From: Arenicola marina
Lineage: Eukaryota; Annelida; Polychaeta; Arenicolidae
DNA length: 64,000 nt
Direction: 5' to 3'
NCBI GenBank assembly: GCA_964019135.1
Contig: OZ025252.1
Coordinates: forward strand, 9,564,823 to 9,628,822
Of the stretch, positions 52,401-63,019 are shown one piece after another; the stretch's first letter is position 1, and every line of letters begins with the position of its first letter. The position numbers and the translations under genes were made by a program. The notes beneath the pieces were generated by a model, which saw only the letters and a program-made list of their open reading frames with translations, was not told the DNA's origin and ran no database searches.

Positions 52401-55400
52401 TGTTAGAAGGGAAGACATGCACTTGTGGTCCCATACCCAGGGATGGACCTGATAGTGTTTGCTGTTAGAAGGGAAGACATGCACTTGTGGTCCCATACCC
52501 AGGGATGGACCTGATTGTGTTTGTTGTTAGAAGGTAAGACATGCACATGTAGTCCCATACCCAGGGATGGACCTGATAGTGTGTGCTGTTAGAAGGGAAG
52601 ACATGCACATGTGGTTCCATACCCAGGGATAGACCTGATAGTGTTTGCTGTTAGAAGGTAAGACATGCACATGTGGTCCCATACCCAGGGATGGACCTGA
52701 TAGTGTTTGCTGTTAGAAGGTAAGACATGCACTTGTGGTCCCATACCCAGGGATGGACCTGATAGTGTTTGCTGTTAGAAGGTAATACATGCACATGTGG
52801 TCCCATACCCAGGGATGGACCTGATAGTGTTTGCTGTTAGAAGGTAAGACATGCACATGTGGTCCCATACCCAGGGATGGACCCGATAGTGTTTGCTGTT
52901 AGAAGGTAAGACATGCTCATGTGGTCCCATACCCAGGGATGGACCTGATAGTGTTTGCTGTTAGAAGGGAAGACATGCACTTGTGGTCCCATACCCAGGG
53001 ATGGACCTGATAGTGTTTGCTGTTAGAAGGGAAGACATGCACTTGTGGCCCCATACCCAGGGATAGACCTGATAGTGTTTGCTGTTAGAAGGTAAGACAT
53101 GCACATGTGGTCCCATACCCAGGAATGGACCTGATAGTGTTTGCTGTTAGAAGGAAAGACATGCACTTGTGGTCCCATACCCAGGGATGGACCTGATAGT
53201 GTTTGCTGTTAGAAGGGAAGACATGCACATGTGGTCCCATACCCAGGGATGGACCTGATAGTGTTTGCTGTTAGAAGGTAAACCATGCTCATGTAGTTCC
53301 ATACCCAGGGATGGACCTGATAGTGTTTGCTGTTAGAAGGGAAGACATGCACATGTGGTTCCATACCCAGGGATAGACCTGATAGTGTTTGCTGTTAGAA
53401 GGTAAGACATGCACATGTGGTCCCATACCCAGGGATGGACCTGATAGTGTTTGCTGTTAGAAGGTAAGACATGCTCATGTGGTGCCATACCCAGGGATGG
53501 ACCTGATAGTGTTTGCTGTTAGAAGGTAAGACATGCACATGTGGTCCCATACCCAGGGATGGACCTGATAGTGTTTGCTGTTAGAAGGTAATACATGCAC
53601 ATGTGGTCCCATACCCAGGGATGGACCTGATAGTGTTTGCTGTTAGAAGGTAAGACATGCACATGTGGTCCCATACCCAGGGATGGACCTGATAGTGTTT
53701 GCTGTTAGAAGGTAAGACATGCTCATGTGGTCCCATACCCAGGGATGGACCTGATAGTGTTTGCTGTTAGAAGGGAAGACATGCACTTGTGGTCCCATAC
53801 CCAGGGATGGACCTGATAGTGTTTGCTGTTAGAAGGGAAGACATGCACTTGTGGTCCCATACCCAGGGATGGACCTGATAGTGTTTGCTGTTAGAAGGGA
53901 AGACATGCACATGTGGTCCCATACCCAGGGATGGACCTGATAGTGTTTGCTGTTAGAAGGTAAGACATGCTCATGTGGTGCCATACCCAGGGATGGACCT
54001 GATAGTGTTTGCTGTTAGAAGGTAAGACATGCACATGTGGTCCCATACCCAGGGATGGACCTGATAGTGTTTGCTGTTAGAAGGTAATACATGCACATGT
54101 GGTCCCATACCCAGGGATGGACCTGATAGTGTTTGCTGTTAGAAGGTAAGACATGCACATGTGGTCCCATACCCAGGGATGGACCTGATAGTGTTTGCTG
54201 TTAGAAGGTAAGACATGCTCATGTGGTCCCATACCCAGGGATGGACCTGATAGTGTTTGCTGTTAGAAGGGAAGACATGCACTTGTGGTCCCATACCCAG
54301 GGATGGACCTGATAGTGTTTGCTGTTAGAAGGGAAGACATGCACTTGTGGTCCCATACCCAGGGATGGACCTGATTGTGTTTGTTGTTAGAAGGTAAGAC
54401 ATGCACATGTAGTCCCATACCCAGGGATGGACCTGATAGTGTGTGCTGTTAGAAGGGAAGACATGCACATGTGGTTCCATACCCAGGGATAGACCTGATA
54501 GTGTTTGCTGTTAGAAGGTAAGACATGCACATGTGGTCCCATACCCAGGGATGGACCTGATAGTGTTTGCTGTTAGAAGGTAAGACATGCACTTGTGGTC
54601 CCATACCCAGGGATGGACCTGATAGTGTTTGCTGTTAGAAGGTAATACATGCACATGTGGTCCCATACCCAGGGATGGACCTGATAGTGTTTGCTGTTAG
54701 AAGGTAAGACATGCACATGTGGTCCCATACCCAGGGATGGACCCGATAGTGTTTGCTGTTAGAAGGTAAGACATGCTCATGTGGTCCCATACCCAGGGAT
54801 GGACCTGATAGTGTTTGCTGTTAGAAGGGAAGACATGCACTTGTGGTCCCATACCCAGGGATGGACCTGATAGTGTTTGCTGTTAGAAGGGAAGACATGC
54901 ACTTGTGGCCCCATACCCAGGGATAGACCTGATAGTGTTTGCTGTTAGAAGGTAAGACATGCACATGTGGTCCCATACCCAGGAATGGACCTGATAGTGT
55001 TTGCTGTTAGAAGGAAAGACATGCACTTGTGGTCCCATACCCAGGGATGGACCTGATAGTGTTTGCTGTTAGAAGGGAAGACATGCACATGTGGTCCCAT
55101 ACCCAGGGATGGACCTGATAGTGTTTGCTGTGAGAAGGTAATACATGCACATGTGGTCCCATACCCAGGGATAGACCTGATAGTGTTTGCTGTTAGAAGG
55201 TAAGACATGCTCATGTGGTGCCATACCCAGGGATGGACCTGATAGTGTTTGCTGTTAGAAGGTAAGACATGCACATGTGGTCCCATACCCAGAGATGGAC
55301 CTGATAGTGTTTGCTGTGAGAAGGTAATACATGCACATGTGGTCCCATACCCAGGGATAGACCTGATAGTGTTTGCTGTTAGAAGGTAAGACATGCTCAT

Positions 55401-55637
55401 GTGGTGCCATACCCAGGGATGGACCTGATAGTGTTTGCTGTTAGAAGGTAAGACATGCACATGTGGTCCCATACCCAGAGATGGACCTAATAGTGTTTGC
55501 TGTTAGAAGGTAAGACATGCACTTGTAGTCCCATACCCAGGGATGGACCTGATAGTGTTTGCTGTTAGAAGGGAAGACATGAACATGTGGTCCCATACCC
55601 AGGGATAGACCTGATAGTGTTTGCTGTTAGAAGGTAC
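34434..55637. repeat. 62-bp satellite array, 342 tandem copies (21.2 kb), with higher-order structure
   Basis: Unit: GACATGCACATGTGGTCCCA, TACCCAGGGATGGACCTGAT, AGTGTTTGCTGTTAGAAGG, TAA (62 bp). The first GACATG is at 34434 and the last at 55638, exactly 342 x 62 bp apart. More than 20 internal variant markers checked (for example AAACCATG at 34928, 38338, 40012, 45406, 49188, 51420 and 53280) are all separated by whole multiples of 62. Units differ only by substitutions. Recurrent sites are CACATGTGG/CTCATGTGG/CACTTGTGG, GGTAAG/GGGAAG/GGTAAT/GGAAAG, GGGATGG/GGGATAG/GGAATGG, and GGTCCC/GGTTCC/GGTGCC. Higher-order duplications: see findings. The minus-strand frames of 113-175 residues are shadows; 62 is not a multiple of three. 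Confidence 0.98.
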
Positions 55638-56399
55638 GACATGAATGAATGGAGTTCGGGGCACCATATACGAACACCAAACTAAGAAATGTCCAGGGAC
55701 AGTGCGAGTAGGACACTTGAACAATCCCCAGACACGACACCCGTTGGTGACCGTTCTTTGGCCTGACGCTCAGTGAGCCACCATCTTAGCTACGGAGGCT
55801 GAAATATCGTTTACTTTGCAAGCCATGTCTACCTGAATGAAATGGTGCGGGTTCAGTTTGGAGCTTTAACAGTCGTGAGTAGTGGACAACTGGGAAAGCA
55901 AGTCAACGGAGCTGTCACATGCAACAGATATACTAAAACGGACGTCATTTGTATAAATAATGTTTATTCCCCTTCTTCATCGAACATGTTGCAATGTCAC
56001 AATTTCAGCTTTGTTCGCTCACATAATAATTCTCACATTCGCAACAATCTACACTATGAACATGATGAAACATAATATTAGGAATTATGAAGCTCCTTCG
56101 AGGCGAATGGTAAGAAGTAAATAGCAACAAAAAGTCAAACAGAAACACAACCAACGAAGATCAGACTATTTATATAACACCCGGAGCAGGACTAAACATA
56201 TTTCAACTTTAAGAATAACATAGTATTGAATATTATTGCACATTAAGGCTGCACCTACAACAAACATTTCCATTTCGTAAACTTTTCAATAAATATGTGC
56301 TACGTTTCGATTTAACAATAACACGTGGCATCGCATTTTGATGACGTAGTACACAGGTACGTCATCCTTGGACAAATCACTATTTAATCTTTCATATAA
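55638..56399. other. Region between satellite and TTC7, with candidate TTC7 poly(A) signal
   Basis: Mostly unique sequence. A minus-strand AATAAA at 55978-55973 could end the TTC7 transcript. The first bases (55638-55660) are a degraded partial 62-bp unit ending the satellite. Confidence 0.45.
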
Positions 56400-56419
56400 A
56401 TATGTACATGTACTAGAAC

Positions 56420-56765
56420 AAGTATCAGACATCACCGTAGAGGTTTCACTATAATAGAGATCAACCCTCAGTGTAGAGGTTTCACTATGATAAGGATCAG
56501 ACATCACTGTAGAGGTTTCACTATAACAGGGATCAGACCTCACTGTAGAGGTTTCACTATAACAGAGATCAGCCCTCACTGTAGAGGTTTCACCGTAATA
56601 AGGATCAGACATCACTGTAGAGGTTTTACTATAATAAGGATCAGACCTCACTGCAGAGGTTTCACTATAACAGGGATTAGACGTCACTGTAGAGGTTGCA
56701 CTATAACAAGGATTAGACCTCACTGTAGAGGTTGCACTATAACAAGGATCAAACCTCACTGCAGA
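56420..56765 (-). repeat. 36-bp minisatellite covering the TTC7 stop codon and 3' UTR
   Basis: About nine copies of a unit CACTGTAGAGGTTTCACTAT then AACAGGGATCAGACCT (plus strand). The copy nearest the gene (56754-56765) is the coding end itself, reading RPLQ and stop TGA (56758-56756) on the minus strand, so later copies repeat the stop-codon context in the 3' UTR. Confidence 0.88.
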
Positions 56766-59085
56766 GGTCTTGGCAGGACTGAGAAGGGTACGATGGGACT
56801 AGACGTGTCTAGTTCCACAGCTGCCAATAGACACTCAGCCGCCGCCTCGTAGTCTTCCAGAGACTCCAACACCTTGCCCAGAATGTGCCTGAAACGAGGC
56901 CAAGTCAAAGTATCAACCCATGGTAGTAGTAAAAGTAAAATCTAATCAAGCAGCTCAGCCTGTAAATGCTTCTCATCAAATTAATAATTAAAAATATCTT
57001 TCAAAAGGAATGCAGATAATTCTAAGAACGACCTGTGTCGGGAAAGATATACATTAACAATTTCGTTTAGATCCGGTAGGGGACCACGTTGTGTGTTTTA
57101 CTCACCAGGGCTCACTCAAGGAGGGGTCCACGTTAACTGCGTCCCGGAGAATTTTTTCGGCCATGCGGTCATTGCCAAGCTTGTGAAGTACTCGACCCTA
57201 GATAAACAAATATACAGACGATCAGCCGAAAAGTTGGGTCTTTCGTTTTGTTGTTATGTTAGAGTTGGTCGTCGATTCCACTAGATCTGCCACATTACGA
57301 CAGGTCCTGGACTCGATTACCACATTAGAATGGGTCCTGGACTCGATTACCACATTAGAATGGGTCCTGGACTAGATTATCGCATTAGAATGGGTCCTGG
57401 ACTCGATTACCACATTAGAATGGGTCCTGGACTCGATCAACACATTAGAATGGGTCCTGGACTCGATTACCACATTAGAATGGGTCCTGGACTCGATTAT
57501 CACATTAGAATGGGTCCTGGACTCGATTATCACATTAGAATGGGTCCTGGACTCGATTATGACATTAGAATGGGTCCTGGACTAGATTATCGCATTAGAA
57601 TGGGTCCTGGACTCGATTATTACATTAGAATGGGTCCTGGACTCGATTATCACATTAGAATGGGTCCTGGACTCGATTACCACAAAATCGGACCTGGAAC
57701 CTTCTCATGAAGATAATATAACCAACATGTTATATTGTGAATCCAACCGATCCATGATGTCCAAGCGCACTCTATGACAACAACCATTACAACTGCTGTA
57801 CACATGAACTACATGAACTAGACATGATCAGGAACGTACCAAGTGTTGTAAACTCTTAATGTGCGACGGGTTTATGGAGACAGCGTTCTCGTAGCAATTC
57901 TTCGCCTCGATGAAGTCTCCTCTCTTCTCGTTCAGGCGCCCTCTCTGGAATAACCACAGATCGGCATCTTACTGTCTGTGATTCAAGGACATGCATCGGG
58001 TAGCAAGGACATAAAAGATGTTCTGTACTGACTGCTTCACTGTCTTGAAACATTTAAAGCGAATACCAACTCTCACCTATAGGGCCATTTGGGTTACATT
58101 AAAATATTGAGCGCGTACAAGCCAGCTCACGTGCCCAAGTGACTGGGTTACGCGCGTAGGTGACTGTGTTACGCGCGTAGGTGACTGGGTTACGCGCGTA
58201 AGTGACTGGGTTACGCGCGTAGGTGACTGGGTTACACGCGCAAGTGACTGGGTTACGCGCGTAAGTGACTAGGTTATGCGAGTAAGTCAGCGGGTCTGTT
58301 CAGTGGGTCTTTGCGTAACAATGGATGGTTGCTATTGTTATCATTAACCGTGAGGTCACCATATCCCGCTGTGACCGCACGACCATATTACCATTATTGC
58401 GGTCAATGCATGTAATAAGGGAAGGAAATACTAGGCAATTCCCCACTTACCATATAGGAGACCATGTGGCTGATTGGGAATATATTGCCAGCCTCTTGGA
58501 TGCAAGCCTGCGCGGTCTCTATCTTATCGGCACTCAAATAAAGCTCAGCTGCAATGAAACTGTCTCATGAATTCACACAACATTGCTACTGTTGGACACC
58601 AGACAATGTAGACCACCAATATTTATACTGGTATGCTGTTGAGGCAGACCAATGACACCGTTCGTAGCTCTTTCCCCCCACGAAAGGCCGACAAACAGAA
58701 GAATTTACATCAAGACCGTAAAGTGAATTCAAAGAGCAACCCTGGTGACAGTAAACAATGTCACTATAATACACACGCACATACCGTTATAATACGGAAA
58801 TACAGTGGCGCACCGTATCTCACATAAAGAACTTACTGCCTAACTGACAACCTACATACGTGGTAATTTAAAATATTGAGTGATGAAAGAGAATGTACAC
58901 ATAGGCGCTGGTTCAGGAGATAGCTCATCCAGGCTATGTACCTAGGGTGAGCCAGATTTGGGTTTGCAGACTCCATGTTTGTTGGGAGCCCGGTTTGGCG
59001 GGAACACTACTGCCGAGAGAGGACGCCACTTCAGACAGCGTGTGTTCCACTCTGGAGGCCGCCAGGGATTCCGCTCGGATGGAAC
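56756..59085 (-). CDS. TTC7: TTC7-family TPR protein, C-terminal part (5 exons, 5' end not seen)
   Basis: Minus-strand exons: 59085-58942, 58548-58451, 57944-57840, 57197-57106 and 56888-56756 (stop TGA). Junction phases 1, 0, 0 and 2 are consistent, giving about 190 residues. Key segments: SLAASRVEHTLSEVASSL, then QIWLTLAELYLSADKIETAQ, ACIQEAGNIFPISHMVSYM, RGRLNEKRGDFIEAKNCYE, NAVSINPSHIKSLQHLGRVL, AEKILRDAVNVDP, and LDTSSPIVPFSVLPR near the end. The TPR pattern and the end match the C-terminus of vertebrate TTC7A and TTC7B. TTC7 is a scaffold that, with EFR3 and FAM126, holds phosphatidylinositol 4-kinase III alpha at the plasma membrane. A single invertebrate TTC7 is presumed. The upstream exon feeding 59085 (prior phase 1) is not found in the remaining 4.9 kb. 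Confidence 0.88.
57303..57692. repeat. 30-bp minisatellite, 13 copies, TTC7 intron
   Basis: GGTCCTGGACTCGATTAYCA then CATTAGAATG repeated every 30 bp from 57303 to 57663 with few substitutions. Lies in the intron between exons 57944-57840 and 57197-57106, starting about 100 bp from the latter's acceptor. The plus-strand frame with decapeptide MGPGLDYHIR repeats is a shadow (30 is divisible by three). Confidence 0.95.
57693..57839 (-). other. TTC7 intron remainder
   Basis: Unique sequence next to the donor GTACGT (57839-57834). Confidence 0.4.
58135..58290. repeat. 21-bp minisatellite, about 7 copies, TTC7 intron
   Basis: GTGACTGGGTTACGCGCGTAR repeated with period 21 and CpG-rich ACGCGCGTA cores. 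Lies between exons 58548-58451 and 57944-57840; not at a splice site. Confidence 0.9.
58549..58941 (-). other. TTC7 intron between exons 59085-58942 and 58548-58451
   Basis: Donor GTACAT, acceptor TTTCATTGCAG. No repeats or other features seen. Confidence 0.5.
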
Positions 59086-59687
59086 CTGCACAGTAAATGG
59101 GGATCAACTATTGAAGTGACAACATACCATATGGTCCTATGGCTTCTGCACAGTAAATGTGGATGAACTATTGAAGTGACAACATACCATATGGTCCTAT
59201 GGCTCCTCCACAGTAAATGGGGATCAACTATTGAAGTGACAACATACCATATGGTCCCATGGCTCCTGCACAGTAAATGTGGATCAACTATTGAAATGAC
59301 AACATACCATATGGTCCTATGGCTTCTGCACAGTAAATGTGGATGAACTATTGAAGTGACAACATACCATATGGTCCTATGGCTCCTGCACAGTAAATGT
59401 GGATCAACTATTGAAGTGACAACATACCATATGGTCCTATGGCTCCTGCACAGTAAATGGGGATCAACTATTGAAGTGACAACATACCATATGGTCCTAT
59501 GGCTCCTGCACAGTAAATGGGGATCAACCATTGAAATGACAACATACCATATGGTCCTATGGCTTCTGCACAGTAAATGTGGATGAACTATTGAAGTGAC
59601 AACATACCATATGGTCCTATGGCTCCTGCACAGTAAATGTGGGTCAACTATTAAGATGACAACATACAATGTGGTCAGTATTGCTGT
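59086..59687 (-). repeat. 60-bp minisatellite abutting a TTC7 splice acceptor, 10 copies
   Basis: GCACAGTAAATGKGGATSAA, CTATTGAAGTGACAACATAC, CATATGGTCCTATGGCTYCT repeated every 60 bp from 59088 to 59628. On the minus strand each unit ends in CATTTACTGTGC followed by AG (or G), and the copy next to the gene forms the acceptor TTTACTGTGCAG of the exon at 59085. Units therefore carry duplicate acceptor tracts. Long frames on the minus strand are shadows. Confidence 0.93.
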
Positions 59688-60365
59688 AACATCACAATGA
59701 CTCGCCGTAGGTCTCAATTGTTCACTTGCCAGAATATATGCAATTTATTATATGTGGTTCAGGGTTTAATTGGCTTTTACAAATGTAAACATTAATTAAA
59801 CCATTAAAACGTCTAACTTGATGTACCTCACCTGTGTTTCTGAGATAGGCACCAATTAAGCATTGCTCGCTTCTAAGCATGATATTTCTGCAAGAACTAG
59901 TGCCCAGCCTTGGCTTCACACCACACAAATATCTTGATCGGGATATAATATAATGTAAATATAATGGATATGCGGATCTTCTTTGGAAAAGGCAAAAGAC
60001 GACAGTGACGTCTGCTTTTTGACGAGCTGTAGAAGAGTAACACATACCACCCCGAACAAAAATATCCTAAACAGCCATCCTAAATAGTGACTACAATTGC
60101 TGTACATGTGGTTTTAAATTCACTGTTCGGAATGTATTGTTGGTTTGTTACATGAAGTATCCAGCATCAAAGTTGTAATGACAACAAGGTGGCCGGGTGG
60201 CGCTTTGACTGTTAGAATGGCTGTCTATAATACAAGGAAGTCTGATCCCTGATGGCCATCCAGCAACTTTCATTCCGTCGGTTGCTTCCAGGCGCCATCT
60301 TATCTCGTGGTGTTTATTCTTGTTTTAAGTATTTTTCTTTCTGCCCGGGTACACTTTGGTAGGGA
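59688..60365. other. Probable TTC7 intron, no feature
   Basis: Unique AT-rich sequence between two arrays. No TTC7 exon or other coding match recognised. Confidence 0.45.
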
Positions 60366-60377
60366 GTGACTATCGAA

Positions 60378-62315
60378 CGTCGCGTCATGTCCATTGATAC
60401 AGCCTTACCCCCGACCAATCGCCGCGTCGTGTCCATTGATACAGCCCTACCCCCGACCAATCGCCGCGTCATGTCCATTGATACAGCCTTACCCCCGACC
60501 AATCGCCGCGTCGTGTCCATTGATACAGCCTTACCCCCGACCAATCGCCGCGTCGTGTCCATTGATACAGCCTTAACCCCGACCAATCGCCGCGTCGTGT
60601 GCATTGATACAGCCCTACCCCCGACCAATCGCCGCGTCGTGTCCATTGATACAGCCTTAACCCCGACCAATCGCCGCGTCGTGTGCATTGATACAGCCCT
60701 ACCCCCGACCAATCGCCGCGTCGTGTCCATTGATACAGCCTTAACCCCGACCAATCGCCGCGTCGTGTCCATTGATACAGCCTTACCCCCGACCAATCGC
60801 CGCGTCGTGTCCATTGATACAGCCTTAACCCCGACCAATCGCCGCGTCGTGTCCATTGATACAGCCCTACCCCCGACCAATCGCCGCGTCGTGTCCATTG
60901 ATACAGCCTTAACCCCGACCAATCGCCGCGTCGTGTCCATTGATACAGCCTTACCCCCGACCAATCGCCGCGTCATGTCCATTGATACAGCCTTACCCCC
61001 GACCAATCGCCGCGTCGTGTCCATTGATACAGCCTTAACCCCGACCAATCGCCGCGTCGTGTCCATTGATACAGCCCTACCCCCGACCAATCGCCGCGTC
61101 GTGTCCATTGATACAGCCCTACCCCCGACCAATCGCCGCGTCGTGTCCATTGATACAGCCCTACCCCCGACCAATCGCCGCGTCGTGTCCATTGATACAG
61201 CCTTACCCCCGACCAATCGCCGCGTCGTGTCCATTGATACAGCCCTACCCCCGACCAATCGCCGCGTCGTGTCCATTGATACAGCCTTACCCCCGACCAA
61301 TCGCCGCGTCGTGTCCATTGATACAGCCCTACCCCCGACCAATCGCCGCGTCGTGTCCATTGATACAGCCTTAACCCCGACCAATCGCCGCGTCGTGTCC
61401 ATTGATACAGCCCTACCCCCGACCAATCGCCGCGTCGTGTCCATTGATACAGCCCTACCCCCGACCAATCGCCGCGTCGTGTCCATTGATACAGCCTTAC
61501 CCCCGACCAATCGCCGCGTCGTGTCCATTGATACAGCCTTAACCCCGACCAATCGCCGCGTCGTGTCCATTGATACAGCCCTACCCCCGACCAATCGCCG
61601 CGTCGTGTCCATTGATACAGCCCTACCCCCGACCAATCGCCGCGTCGTGTCCATTGATACAGCCCTACCCCCGACCAATCGCCGCGTCGTGTCCATTGAT
61701 ACAGCCTTACCCCCGACCAATCGCCGCGTCGTGTCCATTGATACAGCCCTACCCCCGACCAATCGCCGCGTCGTGTCCATTGATACAGCCTTAACCCCGA
61801 CCAATCGCCGCGTCGTGTCCATTGATACAGCCCTACCCCCGACCAATCGCCGCGTCGTGTCCATTGATACAGCCCTACCCCCGACCAATCGCCGCGTCAT
61901 GTCCATTGATACAGCCCTACCCCCGACCAATCGCCGCGTCGTGTCCATTGATACAGCCTTACCCCCGACCAATCGCCGCGTCATGTCCATTGATACAGCC
62001 CTACCCCCGACCAATCGCCGCGTCATGTCCATTGATACAGCCTTACCCCCGACCAATCGCCGCGTCATGTCCATTGATACAGCCTTACCCCCGACCAATC
62101 GCCGCGTCGTGTCCATTGATACAGCCCTACCCCCGACCAATCGCCGCGTCGTGTCCATTGATACAGCCTTACTCCCGACCAATCGCCGCGTCGTGTCCAT
62201 TGATACAGCCTTACCTCCGACCAATCGCCGCGTCGTGTCCATTGATACAGCCCTACCCCCGACCAATCGCCGCGTCGTGTCCATTGATACAGCCTTACCC
62301 CCGACCAATCGCCGC
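60378..62315. repeat. 42-bp minisatellite, 46 copies
   Basis: Unit CGCCGCGTCGTGTCCATTGA, TACAGCCCTACCCCCGACCA, AT. CCATTGATAC recurs from 60391 to 62281, exactly 45 x 42 bp, so 46 copies without net indels. Substitutions sit mainly at GTG/ATG, CCTA/TTA and ACCCC/CCCCC. Since 42 is divisible by three and most frames lack stops, frames of 668 (minus) and 689 (plus) codons run through it. Each unit includes a GACCAATCG, CCAAT-box-like word. Confidence 0.96.
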
Positions 62316-63010
62316 AACACATATACCAGGCTGGTTCTAGCGCACGCATTAAAATGGGCAAGTGGTGGCGCCCTCCGCCGGGAGTTTATGCCGGGAGTTT
62401 ATGTCAGTGCTGGCTACGCCAATACACACATATAGCGGCACGCTGGTCGTTTGGCAATTGGCGCTTTAAGTTTGCCCTGTCGATAACATAAAACGCCTAA
62501 GTCACTAGCAACAGTCTTCAAACTAAGCGTTGACTTGTTGACAAGGTTCAACTAGAGAGCCGTGGAGAGCTGGGGATGGGAGCGACGAAGAGGCACACGA
62601 AGAAATCCTTGTCACACCTTTTAGTCTCAACAAAATATTCAATATTTGTAATTTATTCTTATCCAATATAATAACAAAAACAACGCTCCACCCAACCAAC
62701 GTCGCCGTGTGCTTTAATATTATGCGCCAACGAAAGAAACAAAGCCACAACCAGGGAGGGATGATTCCTACCAGCCGGTTTGCAAGTGGGTTTGGCTGCC
62801 GAGCACGCAAGGAATAAAGAACAAGATAATGTCATTCCAATTAATTATCAAATAACGAGAATCACGCTTTATACTAATTGATGGTAGATCTCTTTTCCGC
62901 TAATTCGTAAAAACAAAGTAGCGCACAGAACAAACGGTTGTGTTAAACATCTATTACTTGATTTTATCTATAATTCCGTCGATATGGCATGGGGAGGGAT
63001 GTACATCATC
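62316..63010. other. Unique sequence between the 42-bp and 27-bp arrays
   Basis: Contains a short tandem GCCGGGAGTTTATG (62378-62405). No TTC7 exon or other gene recognised. Confidence 0.45.
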
Positions 63011-63019
63011 GGCTAATGT

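Noticed and set aside
39383..55472. Minus-strand frames of 113-175 codons inside the satellite
   Set aside because: They are shadows of the 62-bp unit: three units restore frame, and the frames end wherever a GGGATAG-type variant or similar creates a stop.
34434..55637. CRISPR array
   Set aside because: Eukaryotic context, and the unit is contiguous with no unique spacers; the variable positions are scattered substitutions.
57330..57710. Collagen-like or decapeptide-repeat coding sequence (MGPGLDYHIR)
   Set aside because: 30-bp minisatellite in a TTC7 intron on the opposite strand; no exon signals.
60314..62435. Long open frames of 668 (minus) and 689 (plus) codons as a repetitive protein gene
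   Set aside because: They are the same 42-bp array read on opposite strands. Unit length is divisible by three and the unit lacks stops in several frames. There is no signal peptide, flanking coding sequence or codon bias to favour one frame.
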